Assembly: GCA_012845835.1 (NCBI GenBank)
Contig: JABAKD010000023.1
Span: forward strand, 10,519,840-10,583,839
Length of the DNA: 64,000 nucleotides
Reading direction: 5' to 3'
DNA from: Undaria pinnatifida
Taxonomy: Eukaryota > Sar > Phaeophyceae > Laminariales > Alariaceae
Position numbers and translations under genes: made by a program. Every line of letters starts with the position of its first letter. The stretch's first letter is position 1. Shown here piece after piece: positions 24,970 through 35,100 of the stretch. The notes under the pieces were generated by a model. The model saw nothing but the letters and a program-made list of their open reading frames with translations. It was not told where the DNA came from and searched no databases.

Positions 24970-26820
24970 AAACGCAAAATGTTTGAACAACTGCTGGCCA
25001 TACACGTTGGGATGGACGGGTTACGTACGGTAGTCAAGCGCCCCATGTCTTGACAGTCGTACAGGCATGGAGTCGTCAATTTACAATTGAAACGGTAAGG
25101 GCAACCGCAGCCTGTCAATTACAAGTGCCCTGTAGTTCACCTGCTGTGCTGGGACGCCCCTCATTGGAGGCGAAGGTTGATGCTGCGCAGCTGCAGGTGC
25201 AGCTGAAGGTGCAGCTCCAGGTGCAGCCCCTGCGGGGAGAGGCGCTCCGATCCCGCCGGCCTGAACTCCGGCAACAGCATCACGCCAACAAGCACAAAAC
25301 GAAAGGAACAACTTCGAACAACTGCTGTCACCTATGATATCATACGCACATGTTGGGATGGCCGGAGTATGTACCGCAGTAACGCGCCCCACATGTTGGA
25401 AGTGGTACAGGTACAGGCATGGGGTCGTCAGTTTACAGTCGCCACGGTCGGGGCGACGGCAGCCCGTCATTTTGAAGTGCCTTCTAGTTCACCTGCTGTG
25501 CTGGGCCGGCGCTCATTGGAGGGGTTGCTGCCGCGCAGGCGTAGGTGCAGGTGCAGCAGGTGAAGCTCCTGCAGGGAGGGAGGGGCGCTCCGATCCCGCC
25601 GGCCTGAACTCTTGCAACACCATGCCATCAAGCACCAAGCACAAAACGAAAGCAAAACGTTTGGACAACTGTTGTCACCTATGATATCATACGTGCATGT
25701 TGGGACGGACAGTATATGTACGTTCAGCAGTAACGGGTAACGCGCCCCACGTATTGACAGTGGTACAGGCGTGCAGGCACGGACGAGATTTGTACAGTAC
25801 CCACGCGCCCCACATATTTACAGCGGTGGTACCTTTGCAGCGGTTGTACCGGCAGCGGCAGCGGCAGCGGCACGAAACAAAAGGGAAAGCGTTTGAACAA
25901 CTGCTGTCGCATACGAACGGCGATGTTACATGCGAACAGCGAGAGAACGGGTATGATACAGCAGTCCACCATCTGCAACGCCCGACCTACTGCGTATGAC
26001 GTGTATGATGCCGGTGCATGACACTTGGTGTGATGTACTTGGCATGACATACAGCACTGCAGCAGCATACTTTCTTGCTATACGCTCGCAATTCAGAGTG
26101 AGACGTAGCAGCATACTTTATTGCTATACGTTCGCAATCCTGAATGAGACGTAGCAGCATACTTTATTGCTATATACGTTCGCAATCAGAATCAGACGTA
26201 CGATACATTTTGTAGTCTACAGAAAACAGAGAGAAGAGGGAGAAGCAAAGAGAGAACCAGAGAGAGCGCGGGAGACTAAGAAAGAGGATAGAGACAAGAC
26301 ACGATCACCACGAGACTAAGAAAGAGGATAGAGACAAGACACGACCAGCAGAGGACAACACATCTTTCTTGTACCTCACTACACCGCTGCGTTTGTTTTC
26401 ACTGCACGGCTGCGTGTTGCTGCCGTTGGGTATCGAGTATCATACCGTACCTGTGGGATGGCCCGGGGTTGATGTGCTGCTGCTCTCCTTTCCGCTTCTT
26501 CCTCTTCTGCTGCCGCTGCTATTTTCTGGGCCTCTGTTCGGCTGATGGCAGTCTTCTTCTGCGAGGCCGGATATGTGCTTGAGATCGGTCTGTCCTCTGG
26601 TGGTGGTAGTGGCAGGGGTGATGGTGTGTCTTTGTTGTCGGCGTGGATTCTGAGAGACGAGGTTTGAATTTCCATCCAATTTCAAAATATGACACGGCTC
26701 CCGAGACTCCCAAAAAACCACAAAGGGGCCAGGTAAGGGTGTCTTCCCGGGTTTGCGCAGCTTGAATGTTTGGGTGGTGGTTCTCTTTTCCAACCCGTGG
26801 GTTAAGATTAGGCGCTCCCC
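24970..26820 (-). repeat. Long inverted repeat, right arm, with an extra subunit
   Basis: 25235-26820 is the inverted counterpart of 7641-9131. 24970-25234 adds a further diverged copy of the ~350 bp subrepeat that the left arm lacks. A ~47 bp segment near 26270-26345 (AAGAAAGAGGATAGAGACAA) is duplicated here but single in the left arm. The arms are 16.1 kb apart and point toward each other. Confidence 0.8.
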
Positions 26821-26869
26821 GTTTGTAGGCGGGAAAGCGTAGTATTTCCCTGACGAATTTTGATTTCAC

Positions 26870-27113
26870 TTGGTTTTTCGGATCTTCCTAGGGCTCCAGC
26901 ACCTTTGTGTGACCACGGACTCTAGATGTTTGACAAGAGTTAATGTGAGAAAACAACAACAATAATTAAACCCGAACGATTCCAAACCGCAACTACATCA
27001 ATCACCACCAATTAAATAATTATTTTGGGGTGGTTGTAGAGTAAATGGTTCTTGGTTCATATGCCTTTATCAAGATAGATCGATTTCCGGAACGCAGAGC
27101 GATCAGGCAGAGA
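26870..27113. repeat. Fragments of dispersed repeats
   Basis: About 26906-26960 (GTGACCACGGACT, then GTTAATGTGAGAA and CAA repeats) matches 54383-54430. About 26963-26990 is the tail of the 840 bp repeat family in reverse orientation. 27026-27045 is an extra copy of that family's GGTGGTTGTAGAGTAAAT head. No gene was seen. Confidence 0.5.
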
Positions 27114-28384
27114 TGGTTGTAGAGTAAATCGAGAGTGTATAACGCCTTCCAGGTCCGAGAGGAATAATACCTGCGATGTAATAGGAAACCTTTTTTTTCC
27201 CATCACTTTAAAAGTATGCCCACCATGAATTTCTGGGAAAATTCTTGGAGGAAATTTCCGGCAACATTCTCGCATAACTGCTGTGACAGCAGAAATCAAT
27301 GCGCCTTCTTCGTAGATCGGGGTGTTGTGTCCTAAAAACTGGGGGACAGACGGCATTCGTCTTGTGTGTGAGCAGTCCTCGAGATGCATTTTGGAGTAGT
27401 GCCACCGTGTGCGCACGCACGTGCGCGCACCCTCGCAGAACTTCACCCGTGCTGCTGTCCGGCAGCCTTTCACACGTGGTTGCCATCTGCCGCTAGGACG
27501 CGGCTACGCACGATTGTAACTGTAACGGAAAACGCGAGACACATACTACATGATGAGTAAAACAAGGGCGGGCGTGTGGCGACACACACAACCGAAGACA
27601 AGAGCACGGATGTGTATGGCGACAAACGCGAAGAGACAGCAGCTGCAGCTGTAGTAATGTAGTAGTAGCCCACCACAAACAGCACAGCCGAGAGAGGGCC
27701 CTCCCGGCCTAGCTATGGTGGCGCAGCCGCATCTACCTCGTGTCCGTGCCCTGCAGGGCTGGGTGGTGATTGATGTAGAGCGTTTGGAGGGGGAGGTGAT
27801 ATCGTTGTGTAGGGCGGGTGGAGTGTGGGAGGCAATCAATGAAAACTGGCTTGCTGCTTGCAGGATTAAGGATCAACTTCAACCAAAAGGCCCCCCTCGC
27901 AAGATTTAGAACCCCCTGTGTTGCGTGTGGTGAAAAAACGAGTTTTAGAAGGAAATAACTCGAGTAGCATTTATTTGTTGTTCAACATTTTTAGTCTACT
28001 TCCTCACAATGGCGTCGCAGACAGGATGTGAGATTATGAACAGTGAGGTCGCTGGTTCGATTCTCACCGTCTTTCCCAGAAAAAAAAAAAAAAAAAAGGG
28101 ATTTTCTCTCGTTCAAGAACCTGTAAAACTCAACCACTTGAAAACAACGATGAGAGCAATGTATAGGATCATTGCAAGTCACTCCAATACCGAAAAAGTC
28201 GCATTGGATACTTGGTACCTCATCGGGCTTCCTGACATAATCTGGGAAATATGTCAGGTTTAGTGGGGGAGAATGTGGTGAAAAAACGAGTTTAGAAGGA
28301 AATAACTCGAGTAGCATTTGTTGTTCAACATTATTTTTTTTTAGTCTACTTCCTCACATGCGGTTTGGGATCGTTCGAGTTTAT
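27114..28384 (+). repeat. 840 bp repeat family, copy 1 (split by a miniature LTR element)
   Basis: The copy runs from the GGTTGTAGAGTAAAT head to the GGGATCGTTCGAGTTTA tail. It is split at 27925/28359 by an LTR insertion. Conserved interior marks include ACTGCTGTGACAGCAG, GTGCGCACGCACGTGCGCGC and a 60-odd-codon plus frame starting MVAQPHLPRVRALQGWVV. The minus frame with ECCRKFPPRIFPEI is also open in several copies. Neither frame matches a family I know. Confidence 0.75.
27926..28358 (+). mobile_element. Miniature LTR element (TRIM-like)
   Basis: Two ~84 bp terminal direct repeats (27926-28008 and 28274-28358) begin TGTGGTGAAAAAACG and end CTTCCTCACA. A TGGCGTCGCAGAC primer-site-like stretch starts at 28010. 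A purine tract (AGTGGGGGAGAA) abuts the second repeat. A 4 bp target duplication TGCG flanks it. The 265 bp interior has no recognisable protein. It contains a poly-A run and a B-box-like GGTTCGATTC at 28054-28063. It is non-autonomous, with near-matching repeats that suggest a young insertion. Confidence 0.75.
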
Positions 28385-28394
28385 CGAACAAAAA

Positions 28395-29241
28395 GGTGGT
28401 TGTAGGGTAAATCGAGAGTGAGTGTATAACGCCTTCCAGGTCCGATAGGAACAATGCCTGCAATGTAATTGGAATCTTTTTTTTTTTCATCACTATAGAA
28501 GTATGCCCACCACGAATTTCAGGGAAAATTCTTGGCGGAAATTTCCGGCAACATTCTTGCACAACTGCTGTGACAGCAGAAATAAATGCGCCTTCTTCGT
28601 AGATCGGGATGCTGTGTCCTAAAACTGGGGGACAGACGGCATGCATCTTGTGTGGGCAATCCTCGAGCTGCATTGGGCATTGAAGTAGTGTCACCGTGTG
28701 CGCACGCACATCATGCGCGCCCCCTCACAGAACTTCACCCGTGCTGCTGTTCGGCAGCCTTCCACACACACGTGGTTGCCATCTGCCGCTAGGACGCGGC
28801 AGCGCACGATTGTCACGGAAAATGCGAGACACATTAATATTCGTACATGATGAGTAAAACAAGGGCGGGCGTGTGGCGACACACACAACCGAAGACAAGA
28901 GCACGGATGTGTATGTCGACAAACGCGAAGACACAGCAGCAGCAGCAGCTGTAGTAGTAGTAGCCCACCACAGCACAGCCGAGAGAGGGCCTCCCCGGCC
29001 TAGCTATGGTCGCGCAGCCTCATCTACCTCGTGTCCGTGCCCTACAGGGCTGGGTGGTGGTTGATGGAGAGCGTTTGGTGGGGGAGGTGATATCGTTGTG
29101 TAGGGCGGGTGGGGTGGGTGAGGCAATCAATGAAAACTGGCTTGCTGCTTGCAGGATTAAGGATCAACTTCAACCAAGGAGCCCCCCTCGCAGGATATAC
29201 AACCCCCTAGGTGTATTGCGGTTTGGGATCGTTCGGGTTTA
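28395..29241 (+). repeat. 840 bp repeat family, copy 2
   Basis: Complete from head to tail, about 10 bp after the end of copy 1. It is more diverged than copies 1, 3 and 5, but all internal marks are present. Confidence 0.75.
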
Positions 29242-29323
29242 ATTGATTTTTTTTATTTTTTTTTTGATTATCCTCCGGCGGATGGGGAAAAATAAAGCTT
29301 TAGCTCACTAATTTGAATAATAG

Positions 29324-30143
29324 GGTGGTTGTAGAGTAAATCGAAAGTGTATAACGCCTTCCAGGTCCGAGAGGAATAATACCTGCGATGTAATAGGAAA
29401 CCTTTTTTTCCCATCACTATAGAAGTATGCCCACCATGAATTTCTGGGAAAATTCTTGGAGGAAATTTCCGGCAACATTCTCGCATAACTGCTGTGACAG
29501 CAGAAATCAATGCGCCTTCTTCGTAGATCGGGGTGTTGTGTCCTAAAAACTGGGGGACAGCCGGCATTCGTCTTGTGTGTGAGCAGTCCTCGAGATTCAT
29601 TTTGGAGTAGTGCCACCGTGTGCGCACGCACGTGCGCGTACCCTCACAGAACTTCACCCGTGCTGCTGTCCGGCAGCCTTTCGCACGTCGTTGCCATCTG
29701 CCGCTAGGACGCGGCTACGCACGATTGTAACGGAAAACGCGAGACACATACATGATGAGTAAAACAAGGGCGGGCGTGTGGCGACACACACAACCAAAGA
29801 CAACAGCACGGATGTGTATGGCGACAAACGCGAAGAAGACACAGCAGCTGCAGCTGTGGTAGTAGTAGCCCACCACAGCACAGCCGAGAGAGGGCCCTCC
29901 CGGCCTAGCTGTGGTGACGCGGCCGCATCTACCTCGTGTCCGTGCCCTACAGGGCTGGGTGGTGATTGATGTAGAGCGTTTGGAGGGGGAGGTGATATCG
30001 TTGTGTGGGGCGGGTGGGGTGTGGGAGGCAATCAATGAAAACTGGCTTGCTGCTTGCAGGATACGGGATCAACTTCAACCAAAGAGCCCCCCTCGCAAGA
30101 TTTACAACCCCTTGTGTTGCGGTTTGTGATCGTTCGAGTTTAG
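29324..30143 (+). repeat. 840 bp repeat family, copy 3
   Basis: Complete copy, very close to copies 1 and 5 by eye. It is separated from copy 2 by about 80 bp of A/T-rich sequence. Confidence 0.75.
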
Positions 30144-30164
30144 TTAAGCAGAAGTAGGAGTAGC

Positions 30165-30235
30165 ATGTATATACTATACAAGGGGCTACGCCGGCGGCCT
30201 GGACGGCCGCCGGTCGCAGCGCAGGATAGTAAATA
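30165..30235. repeat. GC-hairpin module
   Basis: CCGGCGGCC, loop TGGAC, GGCCGCCGG form a perfect 9 bp stem at about 30191-30213. TACAAGGGGCTACG lies on one side, so in reverse the module ends in CCCCTTGTA, like those at 13615-13910 and 55660-55705. Confidence 0.5.
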
Positions 30236-30454
30236 TTAAGAGGGTAAGAAGTAATGCCAAGAGTTAGACGAAGTTTGTTCATTCATATATGGGAGATACT
30301 GGAAAGGGAAAACGCCGACAAATTTTTCCCGATTTCCCGTGTGCGGCGGAACAATGCGAGAAGGCAGCCTGTAAATTATGGGAGAGCATGGCGGTTCACC
30401 CAGCTGGGTGACGCTCTGCGTTGCTACGCAGAAAGGCGCGGCCACAGCTGCTGC

Positions 30455-30840
30455 TGTGCATATACCTGCTGTGCATATACCATTTGTAGCTTCGTGATGC
30501 TGCTGTGCATATGCCATTTGTAGCTTCGTCATGCTGCAGGCTCATCATAGCTTCAGCTACTGCTGTACATCATGTACATGTACGTGCTGCTGATTTATAC
30601 GTGCTGCTGTAGACTACCGGGGGTTCAAAAATATTGAGAGTTCGCAGTTCTCCACGACGCCTAGCTGCTGCTGTGCATGTACCATTTGTAGCTTCGTGAT
30701 TCTGCTGTGCATATACCATTTGTAGCTTCGTGATGCTGCTGTGCATATACCATTTGTAGCTTCGTGATGCTGCAGGCTCATCATAGCTTCAGCTACTGCT
30801 GTACATCATGTACATGTATACGTGCTGCTGTAGACTTCGC
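30455..30840 (+). repeat. Tandem 32 bp repeats inside a duplicated block
   Basis: TGCTGTGCATATACCATTTG followed by TAGCTTCGTGATGC recurs with a ~32 bp period at 30459-30530 and 30665-30770. The adjoining block (CAGGCTCATCATAGC through CTGCTGTAGACT) is also present twice, at about 30538-30618 and 30773-30835. Confidence 0.7.
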
Positions 30841-30968
30841 AGTTCTCCACTACGCCTGGGTGGCATGTGTTCTCGGGGATTACGAACTTTTCTTCCCCAG
30901 ATCCTAGCACAAACCTCGCTTAGTGGCCTTTACAATGGCGACGCCGGCCAGGTAATTGACCCCCCCCC

Positions 30969-31229
30969 GTGTGTCGGAGGTCAGAGAACACGTACCGAAG
31001 AAATAACGCGAAGACATTAGCCCTGTGTGCAGACTACGCACCAAACGTCTCACAGGGCACGATTTTCGGAGATCTCGTCGTAGATCTCGACGTCGAGGCC
31101 TCGCGCGCGCGCTACGGCGCCGAGCGGGCGGATCAGCTGAGCCGGTGGTTGCAGGCGAGGCGGGGGCACGCCTCAGCGAAGAAACCGCGCGGAAAGGCGG
31201 TCAGAGGCGGGAGATATCCGCAGACGTAA
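30969..31229 (+). CDS. Exon-like ORF of unknown function
   Basis: An 86-codon frame whose second half (TIFGDLVVDLDVEASRARYG, then a basic tail) has a protein-like, high-GC composition unlike the surrounding repeats. GTGTGCAG just upstream of the coding-like part could be an acceptor, and CAGACGTAAGG at the end could be a donor. No family was recognised, and it could be a chance frame in a GC-rich patch between copies 3 and 4 of the 840 bp repeat. Confidence 0.25.
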   Translation: MCRRSENTYRRNNAKTLALCADYAPNVSQGTIFGDLVVDLDVEASRARYGAERADQLSRWLQARRGHASAKKPRGKAVRGGRYPQT

Positions 31230-31278
31230 GGATGTGCATATGTGATAAGCGAACTAAGATATATAGATTTATAGATAG

Positions 31279-32110
31279 GGTGGTAGTAGAGTAAATCGAG
31301 AGTGTATAACGCCTTCCAGGTCCGATAGGAACAATGCCTGCAATGTAATTGAAACCTTTTATTTCCATAACTTTGAAGGTATGCCCACCACGAATTTCTC
31401 AGAACATTCTTGGTGGAAATTTCCGGCAACATTCTTGCATAACTGCTGTGACAGCAGAAATCAATGCGCCTTCTTCGTAGATCGGGATGTTGTGCCCTAA
31501 ATACTGGGGGACAGACGGCATTCATCTTGTGTGGGCAATCCTCGAGATGCATTGGGCATTGGAGTAGTGTCACCGTGTGCGCACGCACGTGCGCGCCCCC
31601 TCACAGAACTTCACCCGTGCTGCTGTCCGGCAGCCTTTCACACGTGGTTGCCATCTGCCGCTAGGACGCGGCAGCGCACGATTGTAACGGAAAACGCGAG
31701 ACACATTAATATTCGTACATGATGAGTAAAACAAGGGCAGGCGTGTGGCGACACACACAACCATAGACAAGAAAAGCACGGATGTGTATGGCGACAAACG
31801 CGAAGACACAGCAGCAGCAGCTGTAGTAGTAGAAGCCCACCACAGCACAGCCGAGAGAGGGCCCTCCCGGCCTAGCTATGGTGGCGCAGCCTCATCTACC
31901 TCGTGTCCGTGCCCTACAGGGCTGGGTGGTGATTGATGGAGAGCGTTTGGAGGGGGAGGTGATATCGTTGTGTGGGGCCCGTGGGGTGGGTGAGGCAATC
32001 AATGAAAACTGGCTTGCTGCTTGCACGATGAAGGATCAACTTCAACCAAGGAGCGCCCCTCGCAGGATTTATAACCCCCTGTATTGCTGTTTGGGATCGT
32101 TCGGGTTTAG
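31279..32110 (+). repeat. 840 bp repeat family, copy 4
   Basis: Complete copy, sharing several variants with copy 2. It is followed after 8 bp by copy 5. Confidence 0.75.
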
Positions 32111-32118
32111 AAAATAAG

Positions 32119-35100
32119 GTGGTTGTAGAGTAAATTGGGGTGGTTGTAGAGTAAATCGAGAGTTTATAACGCCTTCCAGGTCCGATAGGAATAATGCCTG
32201 CGATGTAATAGGAAACCTTTTTTTTCCCATCACTATAAAAGTATGCCCACCATGAATTTCTGGGAAAATTCTTGGAGGAAATTTCCGGCAACATTCTCGC
32301 ATAACTGCTGTGACAGCAGAAATCAATGCGCCTTCTTCGTAGATCGGGGTGTTGTGTCCTAAAAACTGGGGGACAGACGGCATTCGTCTTGTGTGTGAGC
32401 AGTCCTCGAGATGCATTTTGGAGTAGTGCCACCGTGTGCGCACGCACGTGCGCGCACCCTCACAGAACTTCACCCGTGCTGCTGTCCGGCAGCCTTTCGC
32501 ACGTGGTTGCCATCTGCCGCTAGGACGCGGCTACGCACGATTGTAACGGAAAACGCGAGACACGTACATGATGAGTAAAACAAGGGCGGACGTGTGGCGA
32601 CACACACAACCGAAGACAAGAGCACGGATGTGTATGGCGACAAACGCGAAGAAGACACAGCAGCTGCATGCAGCTGCAGTAGTAGTAGCCCACCACAGCA
32701 CAGCCGAGAGAGGGCCCTGCCGGCCTAGCTGTGGTGGCGCAGCCGCATCTACCTCGTGTCCGTGCCCTACAGGGCTGGGTGGTGATTGATGTAGAGCGTT
32801 TGGAGGGGGAGGTGATATCGTTGTGTGGGGCGGGTGGGGTGTGGAAGGCAATCAATAAAAACTGGCTTGCTGCTTGCAGGATTAAGGATCAACTTCAACC
32901 AAAGAGCCCCCCTCGCAAGATTTAGAACCCCCTGTGCAGAATATTATCGAAGTATGAGAAAATATGGGTTTTGTACGTACGTAAGAAGTTTGACCAATCA
33001 GATCAATGCGGTAATTCATAGTCGTATGAGCGATAGCATTGGGCACACCTGGCCCAGCTGTGTAGGCGACGACCTGCACGCGGAGCGCGTAGGGGAGCAG
33101 AGTCAGAGCTTACAGGTCCAAGGTGTGATACAGACTAGTTAAGTTCTAGTTTAAGGCTAGTTTAAGTTCGTGCACTCCCCGACAATGGAGGAGTGCAAGT
33201 CACCGGAGGCTGAAGCTCTCGTGGCTGCTGCTGTACGCGGTCCTAGTCAGGCCGCCTCGGCTGCTGCTCGGTTCGAGGCTCATGCTGCTGTCGACACTGT
33301 GCAAGCTGGGGTCGACAAACGCCGTGCCGAAGCTCTGGCTGCTGTGCAAGCTGAGTCCGAAGGTCGCCGTGCCGCAGCCGCTTCGGCTGCTGCTACTGCT
33401 GCGTCTGCCACCGCGGCACCATCTTTGCTCAGCCCCAGTCCCGCTGTGTCCGAGGCTGCGGGGGTAATATAGGCTGAAGTGCTGCGCTGGCAAGGGCAGG
33501 TGTCTGGCGAGTTTGCTCGGATAGACGTAGAGGTGTTCCGCCTCAAGTCGACGATGGATCAACTGCTGGCCTCCTTTAAAACCCTGCTGGATGCGGTGGC
33601 TGGTGGCGCGTCTAAAACCGAGCACGTCGAGGCCATGCTCCAGCAGTTCATAGACATCTTTGCCGATCAGCAGCCGGCCCCGCGGGACAGTGGGGACGCG
33701 AGGGAGCGCCACGTCCAAATGTCGCAGTTAACTGACGACACTGCGCTATGGAAAAAGATGGCGTCCAGAAAACATTGGGTGCTCCGCGGGCGCATACCTC
33801 CCAACATTGGCGACTCGGCAGCGGATATCCAGTCCTTCGTAGGCGAGGCCGTCAACGTCACGACGGCAGATGCTACCCAGCTCGTCGCGATCAGTGACTT
33901 TGACATTCGTGCGTACGGGCCGCGCGCGGAAGGGATGGTCGAACACCTGCTGATGGCCGCTGACCGCCTCGATTTCTTGCGCCAGGCTCTTGTGGCGGTC
34001 CTGTCTGGTGGGTTTTCCCTCGGCAGCGACGGCGACCGCCATTGCCGGGAGAGGGTGGCAACGATCGATGCCGCCTTCACGACAGCGTCTGCCGACCTAC
34101 GCCGGCACACCCAAGCAAAACCGAGCAACCAGCAATATTATCCTGCTCTCTGGCTCCGCGGCGCGGGCTGTCATGAGCAAGATGGTAAACGACGATCTTC
34201 GTCTCCAACTGCAAATTCTTGCATTCGACTCCCCCGGCCGACGCCACTTCACCTGATGCTCTTCGCGACAGTGGCAGTTCGGCGGCGCCGGCTGGTGGGT
34301 CGCGGGCGTTGGTGCTGGGCTCAGAGCCCCGCGGTGGGTCCGGGGGTGGTAGTGGCGGCGCTGGTTCTGGATGAGGACACGGTCCCTTCCTGTCGGTTGG
34401 GCCAACACCTGGGGGGGCGGCTGCTGAGCTTGCCGTTGGTAGAGCGGTGAGGGCGCCGGGGGCCAGCGGGGAAGCGGGTGTCCGGCCGGCCACCCAAGGT
34501 GTAGGAGGGGGGCCGCGTGGGCGTGCGTTCGTAGCTTTGGCTGGCGATGGGGGTGTGGGGCGTGCTCGCGTGGCGGTGGCTCCGGGCTCGGTCCCCTTCG
34601 GCGAGAAAGGTACGTTTTTTTATGTGCGTGTGAGTGAGTTGCCGGCTGACTTGCTGCGTGTACAAGGGGCGTTTGATGGCGTACGTTCGGGTGCCTTGCG
34701 ATTCGTTGCGGTCGACCCTTGGTTGGATGCTCGGGCGGTTGTGATGCAGGCGATGGCCGAGCAAGGCTCCGCGAGCCTCGGTCATCTCGCCTCGGCAAAC
34801 TGCCCCCTCTTGAGACAGTGTCAGCGCCTTCGTCTCGTACATCCGCTTCAGCGAGGCAGGTGTCGCAGCTCGTTTGCTTCCTTATACATGTCTCCTTTGT
34901 TGTGCGTCCGGAGCGGTTTTTCGTGAACCGTTTGTTGGCTTCGGTGGGTATGCCGCGCATATCTGTCGGATCTGATTTCGGTTTTCAAGGCGCAGATGTT
35001 TCCCAAAAAGGGGTTGCTGCCGTCGCGCACGTCGGAATTCCCCGCCGCGGGGGGTTCCAGATGTCTCTATCCCGGGTGATTGTGGGCCTGTTTCTGGCTC

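Noticed and set aside
28054-28063. A tRNA gene inside the miniature LTR element
   Set aside because: A B-box-like motif is present, but the T arm does not pair and no acceptable A box or acceptor stem was found.
30165-30235. Helitron 3' end
   Set aside because: A GC hairpin near an end is Helitron-like, but the CTRR terminus and an A/T insertion site are absent, and no Rep/helicase is in the window.
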